Assembly (NCBI GenBank): GCA_028282885.1
Contig: JANQGX010000023.1
Span: 1 to 64,000, forward strand
From: SAR324 cluster bacterium
Lineage (GTDB): Bacteria; SAR324; XYD2-FULL-50-16
Direction: 5' to 3'
DNA: 64,000 nt
Under the pieces are notes generated by a model. That model was not told the origin of the DNA and searched no databases. It saw only the letters and a list, made by a program, of their open reading frames with translations. Positions 40,313 to 49,663 of this stretch are shown here, piece after piece. The position numbers were made by a program, and so were the translations under genes. Numbering within the stretch: position 1 is the stretch's first letter; every line of letters starts with the position of its first letter.

Positions 40313-41243
40313 TTCTCCCGAGACGATTTCGAAGATAGGCGAGTTATTTACTACTCTCCAGTCCGGGATTGATATTATTTTCAACGCATGGAAGGGGACT
40401 GTCGAGTTAGCCAAGTTACAAGCATCCGGGGCCAACCTCGCTCTGCAGGGGCTTAAAACAAGCCTTGAAGGGATTCTCGATGAAATAGAAAAGCTGAAAG
40501 GCGGGACGATGAGCGGTATTTTAGCGCACCCGAATGCTTACAGAATCCGGGCGGATTACGACCGAGAAACGGATACAATGACTTTGACCCCCATATCAGC
40601 CCTACAGCAGGTCCAGGAAGCTTTTGATGACGACGGAGACCCGTTAGCGCCGGACAAGGTAAATAATTACGGCGGTCTTGTCATTGTCGGGGCAGTACCG
40701 GGAATCGATGAATTTATCAAGACCATGAAAGCGGTAGGGGGTTTCTTTTCTCTTCAGGAATTAAAAGACCTCGCTGAACAGATCAAAGAGCGATGGACCG
40801 AGAAGCAATCCGGGATAAAGGTCAAAACCAAATTATCATCCGGATTAGACTTCTTTGGGATCTCCCAAGAGATGTTTTTCCCGCATTACATTGCTTTGCT
40901 TGATCGGATTCAGGCATACGTCGAGAGCATTAAAAGCGGGATTATATCAGCAAGCGGGAGCTTGGATGATATCACAGATTTCATTGATAAAAAACTGGCA
41001 GAAAGCGAAGAGATTGCAGAAGACATCAAAGATTTTCTTGATCAATTCAAATTCGAACTTTCGGAAACAGGCGTCTATTATAAATCATTCGACATTAACG
41101 ATTATACTGCCGATAAAATTAAAGAAGAACTCACCAAAGGCACTCCTGAATCCTGGAAAACAATGAAATACTCATTCGTTTTGGGAATCTTTGGTGGTTC
41201 GGGAACAATTGAAGTTGTTTTTGAGCTTTTAAGTGTTGACTGA
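40284..41243 (+). CDS. Helical virion-block protein
   Basis: 319 residues. Helical N-terminus (SKIGELFTTLQSGIDIIFNAWKGTVELAKLQASGANLALQGLKTSLEGILDEIEKLKGG), then an ILAHPNAYRIRADYDRETDTMTLTPISALQQVQEAFDDDGDPLAPD domain and a further helical part. Position between the large virion protein and the gp25-like gene suggests a tail/baseplate component. Not recognised. Confidence 0.6.
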   Translation: MSEYKKLAVNSPETISKIGELFTTLQSGIDIIFNAWKGTVELAKLQASGANLALQGLKTSLEGILDEIEKLKGGTMSGILAHPNAYRIRADYDRETDTMTLTPISALQQVQEAFDDDGDPLAPDKVNNYGGLVIVGAVPGIDEFIKTMKAVGGFFSLQELKDLAEQIKERWTEKQSGIKVKTKLSSGLDFFGISQEMFFPHYIALLDRIQAYVESIKSGIISASGSLDDITDFIDKKLAESEEIAEDIKDFLDQFKFELSETGVYYKSFDINDYTADKIKEELTKGTPESWKTMKYSFVLGIFGGSGTIEVVFELLSVD

Positions 41244-41290
41244 TTTAATATCAAAAAATATCTTAAAATCGAAATTTTCCATAATTTGCC

Positions 41291-41644
41291 ATGGTTGAAT
41301 TATCGTATGACTTAGAACGGGACATCACAACCGGAACCAAGCGGTTTGAGGGGTTTTTGGCAAAAATCAAAGCGCTTGAATGGTGGATCCACACTCCCCG
41401 TTGGACGAAAATAAATGATCCAGATTGGGGGCATCAGCTTGAGAAATACCAACACGAAGCCCTGACTGATGGGGTTTTGAGTGACATGGAAGCGGATCTA
41501 ATCATAGATATAGAAAGAGATCTTAGTCTTAAAACCGCGGCCATCTATTTGTCAGAATCACATGATGATGCCCTTTGTGATATCGCAATTGTTGTATCAG
41601 ACGGAACGGAAACCGGATTGGTAGTCGATCAGATTAAGATATGA
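41291..41644 (+). CDS. Baseplate wedge protein, gp25/gpW-like
   Basis: 117 residues. Pattern DITTGTKRFEGFLAKIKALEWWIHTPRW...DPDWGHQLEKY...MEADLIIDIERDLSL matches the small gp25/gpW lysozyme-like wedge fold in length and in the conserved order P-x-W...G..L. It is followed directly by the gp6/gpJ-like gene, the standard gp25-gp6 order of contractile tails. The identification rests largely on synteny. Confidence 0.68.
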   Translation: MVELSYDLERDITTGTKRFEGFLAKIKALEWWIHTPRWTKINDPDWGHQLEKYQHEALTDGVLSDMEADLIIDIERDLSLKTAAIYLSESHDDALCDIAIVVSDGTETGLVVDQIKI

Positions 41645-43008
41645 GCACTCAAACAGAAATTATAAATCGGGCAAGAGCTTTGCTGGTAGACAAATCGGAG
41701 TTCGCAAGTGATTCCAGCCGGTTTATTGATGAGCTGTCATCTATGATTGGAGTTGGTGTTGACATGGCTGTTTTTGAAGCTCAAACCTGCCGCAATGAAT
41801 CTTTTACTGCTACTGCTATCCTGGAATCGAGCCTAATCGCAAAAGCCTCGGACGAAGGAAGGGTCCCAAACAGACCCGTTCCCCAAAAAATTAAATGCTC
41901 AATCACTGCCAAAGGGGGTGCCGAATACGTTTTCGAAGATGAGTTTGAGTCCGATATTGGAACAACATACCTGATCCAAGAGCCAGTGATTGTAGAGGAC
42001 GGCACTGTTTATACCGAGTTTCTCCAGGTTAAAAAAAACATCTATACCTACCAGGCATCGGGAGAAGATTGGCAGGAGGTGGTTGTTGGGTCTGCTAAAA
42101 CGGCAATGTTTGAGGTCTATGTCGATGGGGTTCCCTGGGAGAACTTTTTGAATGTGGGTAAGCTCGGGGCGGAAGACAAAGGCTATGTGACCCTATTTAA
42201 TATCCTGGGCCAAATGTACATTCGATTTGGCAACGGATTTCTCGGTGAAAAACCAGAGGGTGAAATCAAGATTATTTCATACGACACAGATTCAATCGAT
42301 ATTTCAGTTGGAGCATATATATATCCTTTAGATGGTAGTGAGACAGATGTTGTAATCCAAGTGACTGAAATACTCAAATCGTCCATGTATCAGGAGAGTG
42401 CTTTATCGGCGGCAAAATCATTGCCGATTTGGCGATTATCCGTCGGTGGAACCGGGATGGATGTTGACTATATCAGTTCGATAAAAGCTCAATTTCCAGA
42501 AACCATCTGGGCTGAAGCATGGGGAGAAAAGAAGAAGTCTCAGGAGTATAATCGCGACGAAATCAATATCGTTTTTATATCGGCCCTGCGTGAAGAAAAT
42601 CAGGCGGGATTTGGCGTAGAGGTCATTAATCACTTGGAAACCTATAAGCATGTTTTGCAGGTAGAGTTTTTTTGGAAAGAACCGCTACTCGAAGGATTTT
42701 CTCTAACCATCTCCGGGAAAGTTGAAAAGACCTTCAATATTGGAGACTCGGAAGAGGCCCTTACGGGAATAATGGAAAAATACCACGGGCTTCTTTCCAC
42801 AGATCGAAGGGATCGCGTGATCGATTCGGAGATCAGTGATTTAATCAAAAGTGCCAATGTTTTTAAAAACCTACTACCCGATAAGCGGAGAAAAGACCGT
42901 CCGTCGTATTCATACGATATCACAGGAATTACAACTCCTTCCTCTTTTCGGGAAGTTGTTTACCTGCAATCGATTAATTTCAATATTGAACATATCAAGA
43001 ACACTTGA
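41641..43008 (+). CDS. Baseplate wedge protein, gp6/gpJ-like
   Basis: 455 residues. The signature VTLFNILGQMYIRFGNGFLGEKPEGEIKIISYDT (residues about 184-215) is the conserved FGDGxxGxxP block of baseplate J-like proteins. N-terminal helical part (RARALLVDKSEFASDSSRFIDELSSMIGVGVDMAVFEAQTCRNESF) and C-terminal VFISALREENQAGFGVEVINHLETYKHVLQVEFFWKEPLLEGFSLTISG are in the expected order. Forms the wedge dimer ring with gp25- and gp53/gpI-like partners. Confidence 0.82.
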   Translation: MSTQTEIINRARALLVDKSEFASDSSRFIDELSSMIGVGVDMAVFEAQTCRNESFTATAILESSLIAKASDEGRVPNRPVPQKIKCSITAKGGAEYVFEDEFESDIGTTYLIQEPVIVEDGTVYTEFLQVKKNIYTYQASGEDWQEVVVGSAKTAMFEVYVDGVPWENFLNVGKLGAEDKGYVTLFNILGQMYIRFGNGFLGEKPEGEIKIISYDTDSIDISVGAYIYPLDGSETDVVIQVTEILKSSMYQESALSAAKSLPIWRLSVGGTGMDVDYISSIKAQFPETIWAEAWGEKKKSQEYNRDEINIVFISALREENQAGFGVEVINHLETYKHVLQVEFFWKEPLLEGFSLTISGKVEKTFNIGDSEEALTGIMEKYHGLLSTDRRDRVIDSEISDLIKSANVFKNLLPDKRRKDRPSYSYDITGITTPSSFREVVYLQSINFNIEHIKNT

Positions 43009-43010
43009 TT

Positions 43011-43670
43011 ATGCCAGAGTCGAGAACATTTTCTTTTCGTGATCTGTTAAGCCCATATCAATTGAATAATCAAAGATGGTTGCAACTTGCAGAGGTTATC
43101 GACCAATTATTTGAAGAATTCGTCTATCCCGAACTTGAAAGAAATAAGAACCTCCTGTCGATTTACACTGCAAATGAAGAGGATCTAGAAGCAATCAGCA
43201 TTGATCGCTTCCATCATCTCTTTTCAAGCATTGAGCGGACAATAGAAAACAAGAGGTTATCGATTAGCTTGCAACAGGATATCGCAAGGGCGAGAAACGG
43301 CGATGAAGCTGTCTACATGGCGATTGCCTCTCTTGGGATTTCCAGAGACTCAGTCGAGATTGTTAAGCTCTATTCTCCTAAAAAAAGTGAATACTCGCCT
43401 GAAAATTTGAGAGAATTAGAAGAGATTTCTGATAAAAACGATTATTTTCTGACCTCACGAGTAGGGATCAGTCTGGATGCAAGCGCGCTGTTTGCAACCG
43501 GATTGCCGATATATGGGGCAGAAGAGCAAATCAGGGAAATACTCAACGACAAAATTATGTCCGAACACACTCCTGTAGAGTTTCGAAGGCATTTTGCCAA
43601 CAAGGCAAACACTATTTCGATCCTGAATAACAGCGGTGCTATAACGTTTTCAGCAACAACAATGAACTAA
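43011..43670 (+). CDS. Tail protein gpI-like
   Basis: 219 residues from ATG 43011 (a TTG at 43005 would overlap the upstream stop). It follows gpJ-like and precedes the fibre, the gpI position in P2-like phages. Sequence reads LLSPYQLNNQRWLQLAEVIDQLFEEFVYPELERNKNLLSIYTANEEDLEAISIDRFHHLF...SLGISRDSVEIVKLYSPK, similar in plan to tail proteins gpI (N-terminal L..LLP...s...qALa.a). Assignment mainly from synteny. Confidence 0.6.
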   Translation: MPESRTFSFRDLLSPYQLNNQRWLQLAEVIDQLFEEFVYPELERNKNLLSIYTANEEDLEAISIDRFHHLFSSIERTIENKRLSISLQQDIARARNGDEAVYMAIASLGISRDSVEIVKLYSPKKSEYSPENLRELEEISDKNDYFLTSRVGISLDASALFATGLPIYGAEEQIREILNDKIMSEHTPVEFRRHFANKANTISILNNSGAITFSATTMN

Positions 43671-43674
43671 AATT

Positions 43675-46206
43675 ATGAGCTTTCCGGGCGTAAAAACTGA
43701 AATCAGCAATACTCAAGAAAATCTGAGTTTAACCGGTAGTGCTCCGAGGCCACTCCCGTCTTATGCGACATTTTCGTTTGACAACAATCCGAATTTTTTA
43801 TTGGACTACGACCCCCAGGAAGGTGGATTCCCAGAAACTCCAGGGTATGTGTCCGGTATAATTATTCCAAATCCTGCTTTAACCGAAATCACTTCCAACG
43901 CTGCATACGAAGATCCAGAGAATCCCGGAACAACTCTCAAGGCCCCTATCGCTGAAAGTGATTACCTGGTCGATCCCAGCAACCCCAAAATTCTTCAGGT
44001 AATTATCAGGAAAGCCGAATCTAAATATGAGCTGGACCAAACTGTCAATAGAATCGCCATATATACCGCTGAAGATGTGTTGCTTTATATAATGCACATC
44101 TATCCGACTATATTCGGAGAGCAAAAATTAAACTTGAAAATCAGGCATGAATACATATCTGAAAGGACTCTAGAGGGACTGAAGGCTGGTGACATAGACA
44201 AGCTTGTCATGGTGGATGGGCGTGTCGAGTCCATAGCTGAAAATATCGCTAAAATGCAGGGCCTGATGGTGGATTATACTGTCGGGTCAGAGATCCAGAA
44301 AAATGAACATTTGGCGATAGAAAATGTCGAAGATATTGATACATTATCCGGCAAGGTCCATGTCCTTGAAGGGGATCATGAGATCGGAACTAAGACCATT
44401 TCAAATATTGAGTTTTCCCGCCATTTCAATGGAAATATAAACCTGGTCGGTAAAAGAGCCTCCGGTTTTACCGAAATAACCAACAACACAAATATAGATG
44501 GTGATACCTTCAGGATAAACGGAGTTGACTTTGTTGAGGGAACCGATTTCACGAAAGGGGCCACGAAAGAACTATCTGCTGAAGCCCTGAAAGATGCCAT
44601 CAATGCTAGCAGTGATCCTCTGTTGTCCGATATCACCGCTTCTCTTCTTGGAGCAAAAATCACTACCTTTTTTGGTACTATTGGGATTGCAGGTAATTCG
44701 TGTACGTTGGGGTATACGGATAGTGGATCTGGTGTATCCGCTGCCATATCCGGACCCAATTTCACCGGAGGGACTGATTACTCTGTTCTTACCATCAACG
44801 GAACAGCAAAAGGACCAATCAAAGTGATTAACGCTGCAGACAATTCAGTAGTTGTTAACGCTCACTGCGAAGAACTAAGCATCAATACAGACAATGTCGA
44901 TTGTTTGGATTTTACCGGTACCGGGACTGTTGTTATCAATGGGGTCATTCACACCGGGAATCCCAGGATTAATGAGAATACTGCCCTTAGTAAAACATCC
45001 ACTCAATTAAACGAAACAGTCGACTTCAAAGAGGGTATTAATAAAACCCCTACCCAGATAAATGAGACCGTTGATTTTAAGGAAGGGATAACCCAGACTC
45101 CGACTCAGCTCAATGACACGGTCGACTTTAAAGAGGCGATTAGCAAATCCCCGACTCAAATAAACGATACTGTTGATTTCAAAGAAGCTGTAACCCTCAC
45201 TCCAACCCAAATCAATGGATTACTAGGGGATATTCAGACTGTTGATCAGAAAATAGACTCAACAATCGCAGGACTGGATCCAAAAGAATCCGTCATAGAT
45301 GAGATCGACTTCACAACTGCTGAACCAGCTACTCCCAGCGATGGTGACAGATTCATCAATACCGTAACTGGAGATTCAAGTCAGACAACCACTGCTGTAA
45401 CTGCAAAATACATCTACCAATGGGATACAGATCACTGGATTGAGATCATTCCGGACAAAGGCACCTACCTTCAGAATGAAACCACTGAGCGATTCAGAGT
45501 CTTTGATGGTACGGATTGGGTAAATTTCGGTTCCTTCCTGATGCATAATTCCCTTGGTGGTTTAAACTCTGGGGATTATAGGCATTTAACTGAAGCTGAA
45601 CACACAACTGTCAGCGAGACAGAGGCCAAAGATGAAACCGATACAGCCAGGCGCCAATGGACCTCTCAGAGAGTGCATAAGGCTATCAGTGTCAACAAAT
45701 CAATAGTCCCGGTAGGCTCCATTATTGGGATTCATCCCAGCATAGATCCAGCCAAAGCGCTTGATGCTGTTTTTTGGGCCTATTGTGACAACACAGGTGA
45801 TAACCTGACGATAACGTATCCTGATGGAACAACAACCAGTATTGCCCGTCCTAATCTGACTGATTCAAGGTTTTTAATGGGGGGGACCGCACTTGGAACA
45901 GGTGGATCAAATACGATGTTAGACCATAAACATACATATTCTCTGATAGCTGCAGGACAAACAGGCGGGAGTCACAGACATAATGTGGAAGTGGAAGCGC
46001 ATGCGGCCCGGAACATCAGTACTACCCCTAGTGGAACTTATTACCCTCATAAAGCCTCCGGTGGCTACCAACATCGGACAAACTACGTATCGCATACTCA
46101 CAACGCAAGTGATGTTTCAGGGACAATCGGAGTCAATTCCTACCCATCGTCCACAAATTCCAGACCCTTATATTTCACAGTAAAATTTTTTATGAGGATC
46201 AAATAA
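43675..46206 (+). CDS. Tail fibre with collar domain and HxH motifs
   Basis: 843 residues. The N-terminal ~165 residues likely attach to the baseplate; the middle is beta-rich with strand repeats. Residues about 440-515 hold a 17-residue tandem repeat (TPTQxNxTVDFKE). The collar-type module SIIGIHPSI...FWAYCDNTGDN...RPNLTDSRFLMGG follows at about 680-740, then HKH, HRH and HTH pairs near the C-terminus (DHKHTY, SHRHNV, SHTHNA), the metal-binding HxH design of gp37/gp12-type tips. Recognises the host surface. No reverse transcriptase or template repeat is nearby. Confidence 0.85.
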   Translation: MSFPGVKTEISNTQENLSLTGSAPRPLPSYATFSFDNNPNFLLDYDPQEGGFPETPGYVSGIIIPNPALTEITSNAAYEDPENPGTTLKAPIAESDYLVDPSNPKILQVIIRKAESKYELDQTVNRIAIYTAEDVLLYIMHIYPTIFGEQKLNLKIRHEYISERTLEGLKAGDIDKLVMVDGRVESIAENIAKMQGLMVDYTVGSEIQKNEHLAIENVEDIDTLSGKVHVLEGDHEIGTKTISNIEFSRHFNGNINLVGKRASGFTEITNNTNIDGDTFRINGVDFVEGTDFTKGATKELSAEALKDAINASSDPLLSDITASLLGAKITTFFGTIGIAGNSCTLGYTDSGSGVSAAISGPNFTGGTDYSVLTINGTAKGPIKVINAADNSVVVNAHCEELSINTDNVDCLDFTGTGTVVINGVIHTGNPRINENTALSKTSTQLNETVDFKEGINKTPTQINETVDFKEGITQTPTQLNDTVDFKEAISKSPTQINDTVDFKEAVTLTPTQINGLLGDIQTVDQKIDSTIAGLDPKESVIDEIDFTTAEPATPSDGDRFINTVTGDSSQTTTAVTAKYIYQWDTDHWIEIIPDKGTYLQNETTERFRVFDGTDWVNFGSFLMHNSLGGLNSGDYRHLTEAEHTTVSETEAKDETDTARRQWTSQRVHKAISVNKSIVPVGSIIGIHPSIDPAKALDAVFWAYCDNTGDNLTITYPDGTTTSIARPNLTDSRFLMGGTALGTGGSNTMLDHKHTYSLIAAGQTGGSHRHNVEVEAHAARNISTTPSGTYYPHKASGGYQHRTNYVSHTHNASDVSGTIGVNSYPSSTNSRPLYFTVKFFMRIK
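44992..45219 (+). repeat. 51-bp tandem repeat in the tail-fibre gene (4.5 copies)
   Basis: Units start at 44992, 45043, 45094, 45145 and (partial) 45196, each encoding K-(T/S)-x-T-Q-(L/I)-N-(E/D)-TVDFKE-x-x-x. Codon differences between units show the repeat is old rather than a recent slippage. It probably sets shaft length. Confidence 0.85.
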
Positions 46207-46523
46207 TGGCACTCAAAAAGGATTTTTCCGAAGGAAGCAGGTATTATTACGCTGTTATCGTATCAATAGTGCAAAACAAATGTTTGCATCCCGATGTTCA
46301 AAATCTGAACCACCGGTTACAACTAAACCTTTTTGTCAGGGATTCACAGGATGAAAAGGTTTTTGATTTTGAAAACGAGCTTTATTTTGATATCCCTGTT
46401 GAATTCGATAATGACCCTCTATCTGTAACTGTACAAAGTGAGAAAGGGAATAATAGCACTAAAATGTGTTATGAATGGATAAAAACCAATGTTGAGCTTT
46501 TCAAAACCTTTGAAGACGTGTAA
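46206..46523 (+). CDS. Tail-fibre-associated small protein
   Basis: 105 residues, one-base overlap with the fibre gene. Strand-rich (YYYAVIVSIVQNKCLHPDVQNLNHRLQLNLFVRDSQDEKVFDFENELYFDIPVEF). Position suggests a fibre chaperone or tip cap; no family recognised. Confidence 0.6.
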   Translation: MALKKDFSEGSRYYYAVIVSIVQNKCLHPDVQNLNHRLQLNLFVRDSQDEKVFDFENELYFDIPVEFDNDPLSVTVQSEKGNNSTKMCYEWIKTNVELFKTFEDV

Positions 46524-46529
46524 GTAATT

Positions 46530-46781
46530 ATGGAAACATATACTATTGTTCTTAAACGGAAATACTGGTTCAATCGTCGTCTGAAAAATGTGATAGGTAA
46601 TGTTTTCCCGCAAGACATGAATCATGCGGGTTCCAGGTTTATGCTGGTTATGTTTGAAGACCGGTCGCAGGAAATTGTAAACCTGGAAAATTTTGAAGGC
46701 TACACTCTTTCCAAAGAGTTGTTTTTTATTGAAGCAAAACAAGTTGAAAAGGAAAGCAGGGGAGCGGCTACCGTTCAATAA
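46530..46781 (+). CDS. Small hypothetical protein after the fibre gene
   Basis: 83 residues, seven bases after the previous gene. METYTIVLKRKYWFNRRLKNVIGNVFPQDMNHAGSRFMLVMFEDRSQEIVNLENFEGYTLSKELFF: basic, single-domain. Likely fibre assembly by position; unknown. Confidence 0.55.
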   Translation: METYTIVLKRKYWFNRRLKNVIGNVFPQDMNHAGSRFMLVMFEDRSQEIVNLENFEGYTLSKELFFIEAKQVEKESRGAATVQ

Positions 46782-46789
46782 GGGGACTT

Positions 46790-48289
46790 ATGAATATAAA
46801 AAGTTTACTGCTAATCGTTTTTGTGGTTTTTTTTCTTCACGCCTGCATGGCAGATAGTGATTCCTCCTCTGGCTCTGGTGGCTCAGCGGGGGATTCCACA
46901 GGGGACTCCACCACGGACGCAACCACAGACACCGGAGGGGATAGCACAAGCGATGCTACTTCGGACACTCCGACAACACCGGGAAGTCTGGCTTATATCG
47001 ATCTTACAGGGGCTAAAAGCGCCCTGGTCACTTCCAATTTCAGCCCATCCGCGAACTATATACCTATGTCAACCGGTACAAACAGCGGTCTACTGAAAAT
47101 AACGGATGATGGCTATGTCCTGGATGTTCCCGCGACCGACGCTAGTGGTAATGAAGTGACTCTTTCTTACGATCCTATATTTATCACCAAAGCGAATGCC
47201 GATTACACTGCTGTCTATTTCATGGACCCTACTCAATTTGGAGGCTACACCAGTGCGGAAGATGCAATCAGAAATGCTCACGAGGTTTTTTTGGTCAACA
47301 ATGTAACAGGTGAGGCTGTATCAATTGTTGCTGATGGCTCTCCGCATAAGACAATTTACGATTTTGCGAATTCCACCATTTTTGAAGAGTCAGCTGGGAA
47401 CTTATACTATTTGGCATATCAGGACAAGCCTGTTTTCGTGCCCAGATTGCGAGTGATTAAACTTGATCTGTCAACAATGCAGACAACTGTTATGACGCCG
47501 GATAGCGATGATGTTCAATATTTTGAGGTCGATAAAGACGGAAATATTGCCTATCAGGGGTTTGAGTATTGTTCAGGTGTCTGCGGCGTCATTTATGTTA
47601 GAAAAATAGTCACGTCAAGTGGGGTGTATACAATTCCACCTGACACTCCAACCTATATGAGTCTCGATGTCTGGCTGAGTCTTGAGGGAAAATTTCAATA
47701 TAACGAAGCTACATCAGACGGAAGTAACGTGCGTAGCTATTACTATCAAATTAACGTGGCTGAAAATGGTACGCCATCATTCGATCTGCTTTACGAAGTG
47801 CCTGTAAATGCCTCTCCCGGGGTTGGGAAAACATCATATTATCTACCTACCAACAATAACCTATATGTATTAAACACGGTATCAACTGGCTTTGTTGAGG
47901 CATGCAACGGGACTAATACACCCGTTTTTTTGAGCTACGCAGACTACAATATAGATAGTGTCGACCTGGCCACTTCAGACAATACCAGCATCTATATTGC
48001 AGGAAATAACCTGTCCGGGCAGAAAATCCTGAAAAGGGTCACCAGGGGATTAGGAGCAGCTAGCACTTACCACCCTATGGATGTAACCGAAAATGGAACT
48101 ACGGATCTTATTAGCCCAAATAAGTATTCAATTTCCAAAATGGTCCCTAACGGTTCTGGAGGAATCATTTTTACAGGAACCAGGTTATCAGATAATGAGA
48201 GTGTAGTAGGGGAGATTGATTCGGTTGGGAATGACACTATATTCGCGACCGGTTCTCAGGCCGAGGCTGATGCGCTGGTTCGGTTGTGA
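46790..48289 (+). CDS. Lipoprotein with Ser/Asp/Thr-rich linker and beta-rich domain
   Basis: 499 residues, AGGGG before ATG 46790. A type II signal peptide ends in lipobox LHAC (Cys19). Residues 20-65 form a low-complexity DSSSGSGG...GDSTTDATTD linker. The remainder has recurrent strands with DxxxxY and 'SISKMVPNGSGGIIFTGTRLSDNESVVGEIDSVGNDTIFAT', consistent with a beta-propeller-like extracytoplasmic domain. Typical of host lipoproteins, unusual in a late phage operon between fibre and lysis genes. It may be a receptor-blocking superinfection-exclusion lipoprotein of the T5 Llp kind (inference). Confidence 0.75.
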   Translation: MNIKSLLLIVFVVFFLHACMADSDSSSGSGGSAGDSTGDSTTDATTDTGGDSTSDATSDTPTTPGSLAYIDLTGAKSALVTSNFSPSANYIPMSTGTNSGLLKITDDGYVLDVPATDASGNEVTLSYDPIFITKANADYTAVYFMDPTQFGGYTSAEDAIRNAHEVFLVNNVTGEAVSIVADGSPHKTIYDFANSTIFEESAGNLYYLAYQDKPVFVPRLRVIKLDLSTMQTTVMTPDSDDVQYFEVDKDGNIAYQGFEYCSGVCGVIYVRKIVTSSGVYTIPPDTPTYMSLDVWLSLEGKFQYNEATSDGSNVRSYYYQINVAENGTPSFDLLYEVPVNASPGVGKTSYYLPTNNNLYVLNTVSTGFVEACNGTNTPVFLSYADYNIDSVDLATSDNTSIYIAGNNLSGQKILKRVTRGLGAASTYHPMDVTENGTTDLISPNKYSISKMVPNGSGGIIFTGTRLSDNESVVGEIDSVGNDTIFATGSQAEADALVRL

Positions 48290-48328
48290 AAAATCAGTGT
48301 TTGACTATACTTGCGGGAAAATGAAGCT

Positions 48329-48778
48329 ATGGAACTAATATCACCAAGAAGATTCGACACCCATGATACAACTCTGGGCGAACTGTTTATCGGGGATTAT
48401 CGGCAGTGCTTAACCCTGGAAGATACCCATAGGCATGAAAAGATCCCGAAGAAAACCAGGATTGGTGCGGGAAGATATGAAATAAAACTCCGCAAGAGTT
48501 CTCCAATGGCAAAGAAGTACCGGGACAAATACGGTACAGACGGGATGATCTGGCTTCAAAACGTTCCCGAATTTGAACATGTCTACATACATATCGGAGT
48601 GGATCGGAAAAGCACAGACGGGTGTATTATCGTCGGGAATACTTTGTACATGGAAACCAAAAACGGAGTGTTGGTTCCTCGTCTATGGCATTCAAGTAAA
48701 GCGTATTTGGATTTGCATCCAAAAATTGTTAAGGCACTGAAAACGGAGAGAGTTTTTATCACAATAATTGATAATTAA
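48329..48778 (+). CDS. DUF5675-family protein, candidate peptidoglycan enzyme
   Basis: 149 residues from ATG 48329. Contains DTHDTTLGELFIG, CLTLEDT, KIPKKTRIGAGRYEIKLRKS, VYIHIGVDRKSTDGCIIVGN. The His (IHIG) and Cys (DGCIIVG) recall the L,D-transpeptidase HG...GC signature, and DUF5675 proteins commonly sit in phage lysis cassettes. Two membrane proteins that could be holin/spanin follow directly. Endolysin role is an inference. Confidence 0.7.
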   Translation: MELISPRRFDTHDTTLGELFIGDYRQCLTLEDTHRHEKIPKKTRIGAGRYEIKLRKSSPMAKKYRDKYGTDGMIWLQNVPEFEHVYIHIGVDRKSTDGCIIVGNTLYMETKNGVLVPRLWHSSKAYLDLHPKIVKALKTERVFITIIDN

Positions 48779-48793
48779 CTCAAAAGGAAAACA

Positions 48794-49225
48794 ATGAGTT
48801 CTACACCTGTTGCTCCTGTCACAAACCTTCCAGTAACCGAGTCACTTAAAGTAGTAGAATCCGCCTGGTTTCAACTAGGTTTTTTAGGCCTTTTGCTTGT
48901 TGTAGGGGTTCTCATAATTAGATATCTGCTCAAGCAGATAAAAACGACGGAAGATCGGTATAATGCTCAACGAGAAGCTCATACGGAAGAAAGAAAATTA
49001 AACGAAGCTAATCACCGGGCAGAATGGGAAAAGCTTAAAAGTTCACATGAGGAGGATCGACAGAAATGGGCCGACGCCACAGAAAAACACATGACCATGA
49101 TCGTAACGACAATGAAAGAAAACTCAGACAATTTTACCAGGATTGTTGAGGGAACCCTGAAGGAAAACAACAGGTTTCTATCAACCGCCTCAGAGGTTAT
49201 GAGAGAATGCAGAAAAGCCAGTTAA
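48794..49225 (+). CDS. Membrane coiled-coil protein, candidate holin or i-spanin
   Basis: 143 residues, AAAGGA before ATG 48794. One transmembrane segment at about 28-48 (FQLGFLGLLLVVGVLIIRYLL) is followed by a long charged coiled coil (QIKTTEDRYNAQREAHTEERKLNEANHRAEWEKLKSS). This N-in, single-TM plus coiled-coil layout fits an i-spanin or a BhlA-like holin. No embedded o-spanin gene was found. Confidence 0.6.
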   Translation: MSSTPVAPVTNLPVTESLKVVESAWFQLGFLGLLLVVGVLIIRYLLKQIKTTEDRYNAQREAHTEERKLNEANHRAEWEKLKSSHEEDRQKWADATEKHMTMIVTTMKENSDNFTRIVEGTLKENNRFLSTASEVMRECRKAS

Positions 49226-49265
49226 ATTATAAACATTGAATTTTTTTTAAAGAAAAGAAGGAATT

Positions 49266-49655
49266 ATGAAACTGTTCAGAATTATTTTAATGCTCATAGG
49301 TGTTGTTGTCATTGTTTTGCTTGGAGCACTGTTTTTCACGAACCAGGCAATGGCCTCAGAAGTTATGACCGATGAAGAGGCGAAGAAGATCATTGAAGCC
49401 ATGGTTTTTGCACTGTTCCCCCAGTTAAAAATTTACCTGGTTTATGCCGCGACAACGCTTGGTGCAATTCTGGCAGTATGCACAGCCCTGTTTTCTTTTG
49501 GGAAGGTCGTTGTGAAGGCTACATGGTGGACAACCAGGGACGACAAACTTTTGAAAAAATGGGAAGTCAAATTTCAAGCGGTTTTAAAGATCCCCATTGT
49601 TGGCCGGATTATCAAACTTACTGATCGCTTTTCGATTCTGAAAGACAAAACATAG
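49266..49655 (+). CDS. Candidate holin, two transmembrane segments
   Basis: 129 residues, AAGGA before ATG 49266. A first hydrophobic segment at 4-29 (possible signal anchor, IILMLIGVVVIVLLGALFFTNQAMA) and a second at about 57-80 (IYLVYAATTLGAILAVCTALFSFG), then a basic C-terminus. Position after the endolysin candidate supports a holin. Which of the two membrane proteins is the holin cannot be decided. Confidence 0.6.
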   Translation: MKLFRIILMLIGVVVIVLLGALFFTNQAMASEVMTDEEAKKIIEAMVFALFPQLKIYLVYAATTLGAILAVCTALFSFGKVVVKATWWTTRDDKLLKKWEVKFQAVLKIPIVGRIIKLTDRFSILKDKT

Positions 49656-49663
49656 GAGCAACA

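Noticed and set aside
44992..45219. Diversity-generating retroelement in the tail fibre
   Set aside because: No reverse transcriptase, no template repeat and no adenine-biased variable region; the repeats are simple shaft units.
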